Below are positions 24,276-33,578 of a DNA stretch of 64,000 bases, piece after piece. The notes beneath the pieces were generated by a model. It did not search any database, was not told where the DNA came from, and was given only the letters and a program-made list of their open reading frames with translations. Positions within the stretch are counted from its first letter, which is position 1. Every line of letters starts with the position of its first letter. Both the position numbers and the translations under genes were made by a program. The stretch spans positions 1,736,001 to 1,800,000 of the forward strand of contig NZ_JACHJC010000001.1 in assembly GCF_014203425.1 (NCBI RefSeq), given 5' to 3'. This stretch comes from Micromonospora echinospora. GTDB taxonomy: Bacteria > Actinomycetota > Actinomycetes > Mycobacteriales > Micromonosporaceae.

Positions 24276-27200
24276 ATGGAGCCGCGGTTCGGCGAGGGAA
24301 TCATCGGGCGGGAGCATCCCGCGGCGCTGTTGCGCGCCGAGGTGGCCCGGCTGACCGCGGGCCACGGCGGCCTCGCCCTGGTCACCGGCGAGCCGGGCAT
24401 CGGCAAGACCACACTGGTCTCGGCCGCCGCCGACGAGGCCCGGCGACGCGGGGCGCTCGTGCTCGGCGCCGCGTGCTGGGACTCCGACACCGCACCCGAC
24501 TACTGGCCCTGGGTCCAGGTGCTGCGCCGGCTGGCCCGGTCCGCCGGCGACCCGTCCGGCGCCCGGGAAGCAGTCGACGCCGGGCTGGCCGCCCTGCTCG
24601 GCGAGCGCCCCGCCGGGGAGGGCGACGAGCCGGGGGACGACGGTGACCCGGCGGGGGACGACGGCCGGGCCGAGTTCGACAGGCACGACGCGGTGACAGC
24701 GGCGCTTGTCGCCGTCGCGCAGTACCGGCCGGTCGTGGTGGTCCTCGACGACCTGCACTGGGCCGACCCGGCGTCGGTCCGGCTGCTCCAGTTCGTCACC
24801 CGGCACACCTGGTTCGAACGGCTGCTGTTCGTCGGCACCTACCGGGACGCCGAGGTCGAGTCCGGCGAGCATCCGCTGCGCCCGTTGCTGGTGCCGTTGA
24901 GCGCGAAGGCCACCACAGTCACGCTCACCGGCCTCGGCCGGGACGAGGTGGCCGCCCTGATGACCCGCACCGCCGGTCGCGAGCCGGGCGCCGACCTGGT
25001 CGCCGAGGTGCACAGGCGCACCGGCGGGAACCCGTTCTTCGTCGAGCAGACCGCCCGGCTCTGGCACACCGACGGCCTCACGGACACCATCGCGCCCGGC
25101 GTACGGGAGGTGGTGCGCCGCCGGCTCGACCAGTTGCCCATCCCGGTGGTCGAGGCGCTCACCGTCGCCGCGGTGCTCGGCCACGAGTTCGACAGGGGGA
25201 CTGTGGCGGCCTGCGTACCCGCGCCGGTCGCCCAGGTCGACCGCATGCTGGGCCGAGCCGCCGCGGCCCGGCTGGTGCTGCCCCGCGGCGGCGGGCGGTT
25301 CGTCTTCGTGCACGACCTGGTCCGCGAGACGCTCTACGACGGGCTCGCCGCGGACGCGCGGCGGGCCCGGCACGCGGGCGTCGTCCGGGCCGTCGACAGG
25401 TCCGACGCGCTCGCCGACGCGCTCAGCCCCGCCCACCTGGCCCGGCACGCGTGGCTGGCCGGCGCCGAGCTGGACCCGGTACGCGCCGGTGACCTGCTGG
25501 TCACAGCCGCGCGGGGCGCCGCCGGCCGGCTCGCCGTGGACGAGTCGGTCCGGCACTACCGGCGGGCACTCGAGCTTCCCGGCGAGCCCGCCCCGCGGGT
25601 CCGGCTGCTGCTGGAACTGGCCGGGCTGCTGCACCACATCGGGCCGGCGGAGGAGGTCGAACGGCTGCTGACCGAGGCCGCCGCGCTGGCCCGGCAGGCC
25701 GACGACCCCGGCGTGCTGACCCGGGTGGCGCTCACCGCGCACCGGCGGCACTCGGCCATCCGGCGCCGGCTCGACGTCGACGACCTGGTCCGCGAGGCGT
25801 ACCGGCGGTTGATCGGCGAGCCGGATCCGGAGCGGTCGGTCCGCAGCCTGGTCACCGACCTGATCACCGCCACCGAGACGCTCGCCCGGCACGGCCGGGA
25901 CGACGAGGCGCTCACGTTCAGCCTGTGGGCCCGCCACGACACCACCTGGGGGCTCGGCACCGCCGAGGAGCGAGCCCTGGTGACAGCCGAGATCCGGGAG
26001 GTGGCCCGCCGCGGCGGCGACCGGGAGACCGAGCTGTGGGCCACCGCGCTGCGCTGGGTCGCGCTGCTGGAGCTGGGTGACCCGGGATACCGCCAGGAGC
26101 TGGCTGCGTTCGTGGCCGGCGCCCGGCAGGGCGAGGTCCCCCGGCAGCGGATGGCAGCCACGATGGACAGCGGCATCATCGCCGCGTTCCGGGGCGACCT
26201 CGCCACCGCCGAGGAGTGCTTCGCCGAGGTGGAGAGCCGCCCCGAGCCGGAGCACTCCGACCACGCCTTCATGACGTACCACATCCGCTGGTCGGTGCTG
26301 CTCCTCTACGGCCGGGTCGCCGAGGCCGAGGCCCTGCTCGACAAGGTGGGCGCCGGCCATCCGCAGGCCGAGCTGCTCCGGGCGATCACGGCCGCCGAAC
26401 GCGGCGACACGGACGCCGTACTGGGGCTCACCGCCGGGATCGAGGCCGCCGGCGCCACGTACCCCCGGTCGGTGTCGCCGCTGTGGCTGCGGCTGCGGGC
26501 CCAGGCGGCGGCAGTTGACGGCGACCCGGACCGGTGCGCCGAGGCGCGGGCGGCGCTGACCCCGCACCGGGGGCGGTGGATGGCCGCGCTGTTCGGCTGC
26601 GACATCGCCGGCCCGGTCGACCTGTGGCTGGCCGCCGTGGACGCGGCCGACGGCAGGTGGGACGACGCGGTCGCCGGTTACGCGGCGGCCCGGGACGCCG
26701 CCGACCGGCTGGGCGCCCGTCCCTGGTCGGTGCTGGCCCGGGCCGGGCTGGTGGCCGCGCTCACAGGGCGCGCCGGGCCGGGCGACGCGGCCGAGGCGCG
26801 GCGGCTGCGCGCCGGGACGGTGGCCGAGGCGCGTGCGCTGGGCATGAGACAGGTGCCCGGCCGGCTGGCCCTCGTCCGGGCGGACTCCCCAGCGGTGGCG
26901 GTCTCTCCGCTGGCTGCCGTCTTTCCGGCGGCGTCCGTCCCGTCCCCGGTGGCGCTCGCCTCGCGGGTGGCTGCCGCGTACCCGTCCGTCGTCGTCCGTT
27001 CCGGCGTGGGGATCCGCGCGCCGGAGGCCGGGCGGCCGGAGTTCTGCCCGGACGGGCCGGTGTGGCGCCTCGGGTACGGCGGTGTGGTGGTGCATCTGCC
27101 CGACGCCAAAGGGCTGCACGACCTGCGGTTGCTGTTGAGCCGGCCCGGGACCGACGTGCCCGCGGTCGAGCTGCTCGACCCGGCCGCCGGCCCGGAACTT

Positions 27201-27578
27201 GTCGCCGCCCGCAGGCTCGGCGCCGATCCGGTGCTGGACGACGAGGCGAAGGCCCGCTACCGCCGGCATCTGCGGCGGCTCGACGACGAGATCGACCGGG
27301 CCGCCGTACGCCACGACGAGCGGCGGCTGTCCGCGCTGGACGCCGAGCGGGCCGCGCTGCTCGACCAGTTGCGTACCGCCACCGGGCTGACCGGGCGCAG
27401 TCGCCGCCTCGGTGACCAGGCCGAACGGGCACGCAAGGCGGTGACCGGGCGGATCCGGGACACGCTGCGCCGCATCGACGAGCGGCATCCGGCGCTCGCC
27501 GCCCATCTGCGCGAGTCCGTCACCACCGGCGGCACCTGCCGCTACCTGCCGCCCGAACCGGTGTCCTGGCGGCTCTGA
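24276..27578 (+). CDS. Large AAA-ATPase/TPR regulator
   Basis: 1100 residues. An N-terminal AAA module (GREHPAALL entry, Walker A GEPGIGKTT, Walker B VVVLDDLHWAD) continues into a long helical TPR-like region from about residue 330 to 870. A C-terminal module follows (WRLGYGGVVVHLPDAKGLHDL...LLSRPG), ending in a helical RARKAVTGRIRDTLRRIDERHP segment that closes many actinobacterial signalling ATPases of this type. No LuxR helix-turn-helix was found, so direct DNA binding is doubtful. It may be a STAND-type signal-transduction ATPase. Confidence 0.75.
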   Translation: MEPRFGEGIIGREHPAALLRAEVARLTAGHGGLALVTGEPGIGKTTLVSAAADEARRRGALVLGAACWDSDTAPDYWPWVQVLRRLARSAGDPSGAREAVDAGLAALLGERPAGEGDEPGDDGDPAGDDGRAEFDRHDAVTAALVAVAQYRPVVVVLDDLHWADPASVRLLQFVTRHTWFERLLFVGTYRDAEVESGEHPLRPLLVPLSAKATTVTLTGLGRDEVAALMTRTAGREPGADLVAEVHRRTGGNPFFVEQTARLWHTDGLTDTIAPGVREVVRRRLDQLPIPVVEALTVAAVLGHEFDRGTVAACVPAPVAQVDRMLGRAAAARLVLPRGGGRFVFVHDLVRETLYDGLAADARRARHAGVVRAVDRSDALADALSPAHLARHAWLAGAELDPVRAGDLLVTAARGAAGRLAVDESVRHYRRALELPGEPAPRVRLLLELAGLLHHIGPAEEVERLLTEAAALARQADDPGVLTRVALTAHRRHSAIRRRLDVDDLVREAYRRLIGEPDPERSVRSLVTDLITATETLARHGRDDEALTFSLWARHDTTWGLGTAEERALVTAEIREVARRGGDRETELWATALRWVALLELGDPGYRQELAAFVAGARQGEVPRQRMAATMDSGIIAAFRGDLATAEECFAEVESRPEPEHSDHAFMTYHIRWSVLLLYGRVAEAEALLDKVGAGHPQAELLRAITAAERGDTDAVLGLTAGIEAAGATYPRSVSPLWLRLRAQAAAVDGDPDRCAEARAALTPHRGRWMAALFGCDIAGPVDLWLAAVDAADGRWDDAVAGYAAARDAADRLGARPWSVLARAGLVAALTGRAGPGDAAEARRLRAGTVAEARALGMRQVPGRLALVRADSPAVAVSPLAAVFPAASVPSPVALASRVAAAYPSVVVRSGVGIRAPEAGRPEFCPDGPVWRLGYGGVVVHLPDAKGLHDLRLLLSRPGTDVPAVELLDPAAGPELVAARRLGADPVLDDEAKARYRRHLRRLDDEIDRAAVRHDERRLSALDAERAALLDQLRTATGLTGRSRRLGDQAERARKAVTGRIRDTLRRIDERHPALAAHLRESVTTGGTCRYLPPEPVSWRL

Positions 27579-27588
27579 CCGGCCGGTA

Positions 27589-27626
27589 CGCCGGGGTGAC
27601 GGGGCTCGGACCCCACCACCCCGGCG
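27589..27626. terminator. Bidirectional stem-loop terminator
   Basis: CGCCGGGGTG at 27589-27598 pairs perfectly with CACCCCGGCG at 27617-27626. It lies between the convergent AAA regulator and ABC permease genes. No U-tract, as usual in actinobacteria. Confidence 0.65.
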
Positions 27627-27633
27627 GACCGGG

Positions 27634-28488
27634 TCAGTGGCGGTTGTAGCGGTACATGGTCAGCGTGCCGAAGACGGCCACGAAACCGGCGCTCCAGAGC
27701 AGCAACCACATCGTGTTCGTGGCGTCCATCGAGCCGGCCATCGCCGCGCGGACCGAGGCGACCAGGTGGGTGATCGGGTTGACCTTGACGAACGCCTGCA
27801 ACCAACCGGGCATGGTGGACGGTTCCACGAAGACGTTGCTGAGGAACGTCAGCGGGAACAGCACCATCATGCTGACCCCCATCACCGACTTCTCGCTGCG
27901 CAGCACCAGGCCGAAGAACGTCCACACCCAGGAGAACGCGAACGAGAAGACCACGAGCAGCCCGATCCCGGCCAGCACCCCGAGCAGCCCGCCGTCGGGT
28001 CGGAAGCCGAGCACCAGCCCGACGGTGAGGATGACCACCGCGGCGAGCACGTAGCGCAGCACGTCCCCGAAGATCATCCCGACCAGTGCCGCCGGCCGCC
28101 AGACCGGCAGCGTACGGATCCGGTCGAAGACGCCCTTCTCGATGTCGTTGTTCAGCCCGACCCCGGTGTACATGGTGATCATCACGACGCTCGTGACCAT
28201 GATGCCGGGCAGGAAGAACTGCAGGTACGCACGCGGGCTGTCGGCCAGGGCGCCACCGAACAGGTACGTGAACATCAGCACCATGATGATCGGGAACGCG
28301 GTCACGTCGAACAGCTGCTCCGGCACGTGCTTGATCTTCAGCAGGGCCCGCCAGCCGAACGTCAGCGACGCGGCGAGCGGACCCGGCCGGGCCGGCCGTT
28401 CGGCCGGGGCGAGCACCGTGGCGAGCGCCTCGGCGGACGGGACGTAGACGGACGGCGGGCGCCCGGTGGTGATAGCGGTGTCGCTCAT
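27634..28488 (-). CDS. ABC-2 type transporter permease, DrrB-like
   Basis: 284 residues with six predicted membrane helices. The N-terminal cytoplasmic stretch and [33 protein letters not shown] match DrrB-type drug exporters. The start overlaps the ATPase stop (ATGA), so the two subunits are coupled. Probably exports a hydrophobic compound; substrate unknown. Confidence 0.88.
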   Translation of the reverse strand: MSDTAITTGRPPSVYVPSAEALATVLAPAERPARPGPLAASLTFGWRALLKIKHVPEQLFDVTAFPIIMVLMFTYLFGGALADSPRAYLQFFLPGIMVTSVVMITMYTGVGLNNDIEKGVFDRIRTLPVWRPAALVGMIFGDVLRYVLAAVVILTVGLVLGFRPDGGLLGVLAGIGLLVVFSFAFSWVWTFFGLVLRSEKSVMGVSMMVLFPLTFLSNVFVEPSTMPGWLQAFVKVNPITHLVASVRAAMAGSMDATNTMWLLLWSAGFVAVFGTLTMYRYNRH

Positions 28489-29498
28489 CGCGCCGCCTCC
28501 AGCTCGTCGTCCCGCTCGTCCGCCGGGACGGCCGGGTGGTCGGTCAGGGCCAGGAAGACCTCGTCCAGGCTGGGCTGGCCGAGGGAGAAGTCGTCCACCA
28601 CGATGCCGGCGCCGGCCAGCTCACCGAGCGCACGGGCGGCCTGCGCGCTCGCCTCCAGGTCGGTGCCGTCCTCGCCCACCCGGGCGGTCAGCGCCACCGG
28701 ATCCGCTTCGAGCTGCACCGGTACGCCCAGCGCCGCCCGCAGCACCTGCTCGGCCTGGGGCCGCTGCCCCGGATCGCGCAGCCGGATGTGGACGCTGCCG
28801 GAGCCGACCGACGACTTCAACTCGCCCGGGGTGCCCTCCGCGATCACCCGGCCGTGGTCGACGACCGCGATCCGGCCGGCGAGCTGGTCCGCCTCGTCCA
28901 GGTACTGCGTGGTCAGCAGCACTGTGGTGCCGTACGCCACCACCGCCCGCACAATCGCCCACACCTGGTTGCGACTGCGCGGGTCCAGCCCGGTGGTCGG
29001 CTCGTCCAGGAACAGCAGATCCGGGGTGTTGAGGATGCTCGCGGCGATGTCGATGCGCCGCCGCATCCCGCCGGAGTACTTCTTCACCTGCCGCCCGGCG
29101 GCCTCGGTCAGCCCGAAGGCGGCGAGCAGTTGGTCGGCGCGGTTCCGGGCGCCCGCGCGGCTCAACCCGAGCAGCCGGGCCAGCAGAATCAGGTTCTCCG
29201 CGCCGGTCAGGTCCTCGTCCAGCGAGGCGTACTGGCCGGTCAGGCTCACCCGGGAGCGGACCGCGTCGGCGTCGCGCACGACGTCGTGGCCGAAGACCCG
29301 GGCCGTGCCGCCGTCGGGGCGCAGCAGCGTCGCCAGCACCCGTACGGCTGTGGTCTTGCCGGCGCCGTTGGGGCCCAGCACCCCGTACACGGTGCCGGCG
29401 GGCACCCGCAGGTCCAGCCCGTCGAGCGCCCGCGTCGTACCGAAGGACCGGACCAGGCCGTCGGCCTCGACGGCCAGGCCGGTGTTCCGGTTACTCAT
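28485..29498 (-). CDS. ABC transporter ATP-binding protein, DrrA-like
   Basis: 337 residues. Walker [10 protein letters not shown], signature YSGGMRRR, Walker [13 protein letters not shown], and the DrrA-type C-terminal extension with a valine-rich regulatory domain. It energises the permease encoded immediately downstream. ATG 29498 is preceded by GGAGAGG at a somewhat long distance. Confidence 0.92.
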   Translation of the reverse strand: MSNRNTGLAVEADGLVRSFGTTRALDGLDLRVPAGTVYGVLGPNGAGKTTAVRVLATLLRPDGGTARVFGHDVVRDADAVRSRVSLTGQYASLDEDLTGAENLILLARLLGLSRAGARNRADQLLAAFGLTEAAGRQVKKYSGGMRRRIDIAASILNTPDLLFLDEPTTGLDPRSRNQVWAIVRAVVAYGTTVLLTTQYLDEADQLAGRIAVVDHGRVIAEGTPGELKSSVGSGSVHIRLRDPGQRPQAEQVLRAALGVPVQLEADPVALTARVGEDGTDLEASAQAARALGELAGAGIVVDDFSLGQPSLDEVFLALTDHPAVPADERDDELEAAR

Positions 29499-29527
29499 GA
29501 ATCACTACCTCTCCTTGTCGATGGTGC

Positions 29528-29671
29528 TCAGCAGGCGTACGGCCGCGCCGACCGCCCCTCCCGCAACGCCCGGCCCCACCAGCGCAACTCGTCGTACGCG
29601 ACGTCGCTCGCCTGTTTCAACGAGGCCGGGAAGCTGTGGTTGTACTCCGGGGTGACCACCACGAACGCCTG
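29528..29671 (-). pseudogene. NADPH-dependent FMN reductase remnant
   Basis: The minus strand encodes the C-terminal portion of a flavodoxin-like FMN reductase: AFVVVTPEYNHSFPASLKQ (the flavin-loop region VTPEYNHS is diagnostic), then ALREGRSARPYAC and a stop at 29528. No N-terminal half, start or nucleotide-binding Gly-rich loop is present upstream, so this is a decayed fragment between two genes. Confidence 0.7.
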
Positions 29672-29924
29672 CCGGTCTCACCCCGGAGACGCCAGAAGGC
29701 CCGCCAGATCGGATCTGGCGGCGGCCTCCGGCCGCGAGCGGTGGGCGATCGACCGGAAACCGGGGTTATGCGCCTTTCCGCGGAACTCCGCCGAAAGACC
29801 TGTCGCGGGCAGTGCGAGGCGTGCCGGTCGCCATATGCTGCGCCGGCATCCGACGCACGGGGGGCGTGTCCCGGTTGTGGCTACTCGGGCGCCTCTCCGT
29901 GCATTCAACCGAGAGGGGTTCTGC
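29672..29924. other. Intergenic region
   Basis: No gene seen. GAGAGGGG at 29911-29918 is the ribosome-binding site of the following gene (GTG 29925). Confidence 0.4.
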
Positions 29925-31469
29925 GTGTCCATCGCCCGAAGAGTCTTCGCCGCGCTCGCCGTGGCGGCTCTGGCCGTCACCGCTTCACCCACCGCCGCCG
30001 GCGCGGCCGAGGACCCCGCAGGTGTCCTCCACCTGACCGTCACCGCGCCCGACGGCGCTCCGGCTCAGGGCACCGTCACCGTGGTGGCCGCGGACAGCAG
30101 CTACGACGTCAGCCTGCTTCAGCTGGACGAGTCCGGACAGCTCAGCGTCGCGCTGCCCGGCAACGACTACAAGATCGCCGTCAGCCCGGCGTACGGCGAT
30201 CCCGACCAGCCCGACGACGCGCTGCGCCAGTGGGTGCCGGGCCGGACGAGCTGGGCGCGCGCCGGGACGGTCCGGGTGTCCGCGGGGGACACGACGAACG
30301 TCGCCGAACGGTTGCTCGCCCCCAGCTCGTCCACAGTGCGGGCGCGCGACGCGGTCACCGGCGCCCCGATCGGCGGCGTCTGCGTGTTCGTCGACGCCCG
30401 CCGCAACCCGTGCGGCGACGCCGAGGTGACAGTGCCGCCGCTGGTCCCCGGCCCGCAGGAGGTTCGGGTCTACACCCAGGACGATTCCCACCTGCCCCGC
30501 TACGCGACTGTGACGGTGGCGGCCGACGGCAGCGGCGTCGCCGTGGTCGACCTGACCCCGGCCGCGCACGTGGTCTCCCGGGTGGTCGACGCCGCCACCG
30601 GAGCGCCCGTCGCCGGGGCCTGTGTGACAGTGGCGCCCGCCGGCACCGGCGAGCTGCCGGGCGACCCGGGACGGTACTGCTCCGACGCCACCGGCGCGGT
30701 CCGCCTCGACCAGCTCGGGGCCGGCTCCTGGAACCTGTTCGCCCGCCCCGCCGGCGGCTCACCGTACGGCGCGCAGTGGGTCGGCGCGACCGGCGGCACC
30801 GGTGACGCGAAGCAGGCCCGGGTGGTCACGCTCCGCGCCGGGCAGACGGTCACCGTCCCCGCGATCCGGCTCGACCGCGCCGGCATCGTCACCGGCACCG
30901 TGACCAGCGCGGCCACCGGTACGCCGGCGACCTCCGGCAGCGTCACGCTCGCGCCGGTGTCGGGCGGCTCGTCACCGTGGGGCACGGAGCTGGACGCGCA
31001 GGGCCGCTACCGCATCGACTGGCTCGGCCCGTACGGCTGGCCGCTGCTGTTCACCACCGCCGACAACGCCACCCAGTGGTCCGGCGGGTTCGCCCTGCGG
31101 GGCAAGGCCGAGCCGGTCACCGTCCGGGCCGGCGCCAGCACCGTCTACAACCTCGCCCTGCGCCGGGGCGTCCTGGTCACCGGCCGGCTCGTCGACCCGG
31201 AGGGCCGCCCGGTGGTCGCGGAGCTGACGGTGCGCAACGCGCGTACCGGTGAGGTCATCGGCCGGACGTCCGACCGCGACGGTGAGTACGCGCTGCGCGT
31301 GCTCGGCCCCCAGCCGGTCACCGTGGCCTGGCTCTGGACGCCGCCGTTCGTCAGCTACGCCGGCTGGTACGACGGCGCGGCCCGGGCGGCCGACGCCACC
31401 GAGGTGACCCTGCCGGGCACCGGCAGCCTGCGGCTGGACGTCCGGGTGAGCCGGTTCCCGGTGAGCTGA
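29925..31469 (+). CDS. Secreted multi-domain protein with carboxypeptidase-regulatory-like repeats
   Basis: 514 residues from GTG 29925. The Sec signal peptide (MSIARRVFAALAVAALAVTA) has likely cleavage near AGA-AE. The mature protein is a string of beta-sandwich repeats with motifs such as VRARDAVTGAPIGGVCV, VSRVVDAATGAPVAGACV, VTGTVTSAATGTPATSG and VTGRLVDPEGRPVVAEL, the hallmark of CarboxypepD_reg/Cna-B-like folds. No enzyme domain or cell-wall anchor is visible. It probably has an adhesive or structural role outside the cell. Confidence 0.75.
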   Translation: MSIARRVFAALAVAALAVTASPTAAGAAEDPAGVLHLTVTAPDGAPAQGTVTVVAADSSYDVSLLQLDESGQLSVALPGNDYKIAVSPAYGDPDQPDDALRQWVPGRTSWARAGTVRVSAGDTTNVAERLLAPSSSTVRARDAVTGAPIGGVCVFVDARRNPCGDAEVTVPPLVPGPQEVRVYTQDDSHLPRYATVTVAADGSGVAVVDLTPAAHVVSRVVDAATGAPVAGACVTVAPAGTGELPGDPGRYCSDATGAVRLDQLGAGSWNLFARPAGGSPYGAQWVGATGGTGDAKQARVVTLRAGQTVTVPAIRLDRAGIVTGTVTSAATGTPATSGSVTLAPVSGGSSPWGTELDAQGRYRIDWLGPYGWPLLFTTADNATQWSGGFALRGKAEPVTVRAGASTVYNLALRRGVLVTGRLVDPEGRPVVAELTVRNARTGEVIGRTSDRDGEYALRVLGPQPVTVAWLWTPPFVSYAGWYDGAARAADATEVTLPGTGSLRLDVRVSRFPVS

Positions 31470-31478
31470 GCGACACCT

Positions 31479-31511
31479 CCGGGCCGGGTGGCGCGCCGCC
31501 ACCCGGCCCGG
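31479..31511. terminator. Stem-loop terminator
   Basis: A perfect 15-bp stem, CCGGGCCGGGTGGCG at 31479-31493 with its complement at 31497-31511, and a 3-base loop. It lies between convergent genes. Confidence 0.7.
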
Positions 31512-31516
31512 GCGGG

Positions 31517-32500
31517 TCACCCGGCCGTGTCCAGCCGGGTCCGCTGCTCCGGGGTCAGCTCCAGGTCGACCGCGCCCAGGCTCTCCTCCAGCTGCGCCAC
31601 GGAGGAGAAGCCGACGAGCGGGACGGCCGGGATGTCGCCGCCCATCAGCCAGGCCAGCACCACCTGGTTGACCGTGGCCCCGGTCTCGGCGGCCACCGCC
31701 CGCAACGCCTCCAGCCGGGCCGGGGTGGCGGGCACCGCGTACTCCTCGCCGAGCCGTTCCGGCCTGACGTACGCGCCCTTGAGCAGCGGCGAGTACGCGA
31801 CCAGCGTGAGCTGCGGCTCGGCCCGCAGGTAGCTGAGCAGGTCCGGGCCGACCCAGCCGACGTCGCCGTCCCGGTCCAGCTCGCTCGGCACGTCGAGACG
31901 CCGGGGCAGGTAGCTGCGGTGGTACTGCAGCACCTCGTACCCGGGCAACCCGGCAGCGGCGGCGAGCGCCCGCGCCCGCTCCACCCGCCAGGCGCGGTGG
32001 TTGCTGGCGCCCAGCAGCCCGACAGTGCCCTCGGCGACCAGCTCGGCGAAGCCCTCCACTGTCTCCCGCAGCGCAACCGTGTGGTCCTCGATGTGGGCGT
32101 AGAGGAGATCGATCCGGTCGAGCCCGAGCCGCTCCCGGCTGCGTTCGGCGGACTCGCGGATCACCTTCGCCGACAGCCCTTCGGGGTTGTCCACGTAGCT
32201 GGTGCCCGGGGCGAGCGGCCGGGCACCGAGCTTCGTGGCGATGACCACCTCGTCGCCGACCCCGCGGCTGCGCCGCCAACGGCCGAGCAGTTCCTCGCTC
32301 TCGCCACCCTGGCCCCCGTTCTGCCAGAAGGCATAGTTGTCCGAGGTGTCGATGAACGTGCCGCCGGCCTCGACGTAGCGGTCGAGGATGGCGAACGAGG
32401 TGGCCTCGTCGGTGGCGGTGCCGAAGAGCATCGCGCCGAGGCTGAGCACGCTGACCTTGCGGCGCGTCGCAGGGTCGGTGCCGATGGTGCGGTAGCGCAT
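31517..32500 (-). CDS. Aldo/keto reductase
   Basis: About 327 residues, NADPH-dependent TIM-barrel oxidoreductase of the YajO/Tas-like group. Early FIDTSDNYA holds the catalytic Asp/Tyr, with a later Lys and His in VVIATKLG and LLYAHIEDH. ATG 32500 follows a strong GGGAGG and removes an 11-residue upstream extension. Substrate unknown. Next to a second aldo/keto reductase, but separated from it by a terminator. Confidence 0.88.
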   Translation of the reverse strand: MRYRTIGTDPATRRKVSVLSLGAMLFGTATDEATSFAILDRYVEAGGTFIDTSDNYAFWQNGGQGGESEELLGRWRRSRGVGDEVVIATKLGARPLAPGTSYVDNPEGLSAKVIRESAERSRERLGLDRIDLLYAHIEDHTVALRETVEGFAELVAEGTVGLLGASNHRAWRVERARALAAAAGLPGYEVLQYHRSYLPRRLDVPSELDRDGDVGWVGPDLLSYLRAEPQLTLVAYSPLLKGAYVRPERLGEEYAVPATPARLEALRAVAAETGATVNQVVLAWLMGGDIPAVPLVGFSSVAQLEESLGAVDLELTPEQRTRLDTAG

Positions 32501-32566
32501 GGATTTCCTCCCCGTCGGAGCTTTGCCGGTCACCCTGCCTCTTCGAGTGCGCGCGAAGTCAAACGT

Positions 32567-32596
32567 CGAAGGGCCCCGGTTTCCCGGGGCCCTTCG
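32567..32596. terminator. Stem-loop terminator of the aldo/keto reductase at 32609
   Basis: CGAAGGGCCCCGG at 32567-32579 and CCGGGGCCCTTCG at 32584-32596 form a perfect 13-bp stem with a TTTC loop, just downstream of the stop at 32609. Confidence 0.75.
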
Positions 32597-32608
32597 GTGT
32601 GCGGCGGT

Positions 32609-33463
32609 TCAGCTCGGGATGTAGTCGAACTCGTCCGGGTTCGGGCCCGTCCGGCCGGCCTCGCCCTGGTCCAGCGAGGTGAGTCGCTCCATCGCGGTGT
32701 CGTCGAGCGTGAAGTCGAAGATCGCGAAGTTCTCCTCGATCCGCTTCGGGGTGGTCGACTTCGGGAACACGATGTCGCCGCGCTGCACGTGCCAGCGCAG
32801 CACCACCTGCGCCGGGGTCCGGCCGACCTGCTCGGCCACGTCGACGACCGTCGGGTCGTCGAGCACCCTGCCCTGGGCGATCGGCGACCACGCCTCGGTG
32901 AGGATGCCGTGCGCCTTGTCGTACGCGCGCACCTCCTCGTTGCCGAGGTATGGGTGCGCCTCGATCTGGTTGACCGCCGGCACCACGTCCGTCTCGGCGG
33001 CCAGCCGCTCCAGGTGCGCGACCTGGAAGTTGGACACGCCGATCGACCGTACGGTGCCCTCGCGCTGCAGGTCTTCGAGCACCTTCCAGGTGGAGACGAA
33101 GTCGCCGTCGTAGCGGGTGGGCAGCGGCCAGTGGATCAGGAACAGGTCGAGGTAGTCGAACTTCAGTTCCCGCAGCGTCTGCTCGAACGCCTTGCGGGCG
33201 TCGTCCGGGCGGTGGAAGCCGTTGTTCAGCTTGCTGGTCACGAAGACCTCGGCGCGGTCCAGCCCGGAGGCGCGCAGCGCCTGGCCCACCTCGGCCTCGT
33301 TGCCGTACATCTGGGCGGTGTCGATGTGCCGGTAGCCGACCTCCAGCGCGGTGCCGACCGCCCGGGCGGTGTCCTTCGGTTCGATCTGGAAGACGCCGAA
33401 GCCGAGCTGTGGGATGGAGTTTCCGTCGTTGAGCGCGATGTCCGGAACGCTGTTGGGGGCCAT
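32609..33463 (-). CDS. Aldo/keto reductase, 2,5-diketo-D-gluconate-reductase type
   Basis: About 284 residues. The motif GYRHIDTAQMYGNEAEVGQAL contains the catalytic Asp and Tyr, VTSKL the Lys, and LIHWP the His. The NADPH-binding PKSTTPKRIEENF is near the C-terminus. Closely similar in layout to the gene at 63247. ATG 33461-33463 fits the family's N-terminus; upstream in-frame codons are dropped. Confidence 0.9.
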   Translation of the reverse strand: MAPNSVPDIALNDGNSIPQLGFGVFQIEPKDTARAVGTALEVGYRHIDTAQMYGNEAEVGQALRASGLDRAEVFVTSKLNNGFHRPDDARKAFEQTLRELKFDYLDLFLIHWPLPTRYDGDFVSTWKVLEDLQREGTVRSIGVSNFQVAHLERLAAETDVVPAVNQIEAHPYLGNEEVRAYDKAHGILTEAWSPIAQGRVLDDPTVVDVAEQVGRTPAQVVLRWHVQRGDIVFPKSTTPKRIEENFAIFDFTLDDTAMERLTSLDQGEAGRTGPNPDEFDYIPS

Positions 33464-33578
33464 GAGAGTCTCATCTCCGATCGTGCGGTGCCGGGGGCGC
33501 GTCCGTGCCGACCGCCCCGGCCGTGCCAACCGGATGTCTCTACCCGCTCGCCACGCTTCCTCACATCGAGGACGAGCG

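Noticed and set aside
22224..27506. A 1760-codon open frame antisense to the AAA regulator and its neighbours
   Set aside because: GC-rich third-position artefact; low-complexity Arg/Gly/Pro protein, overlaps several well-supported genes.
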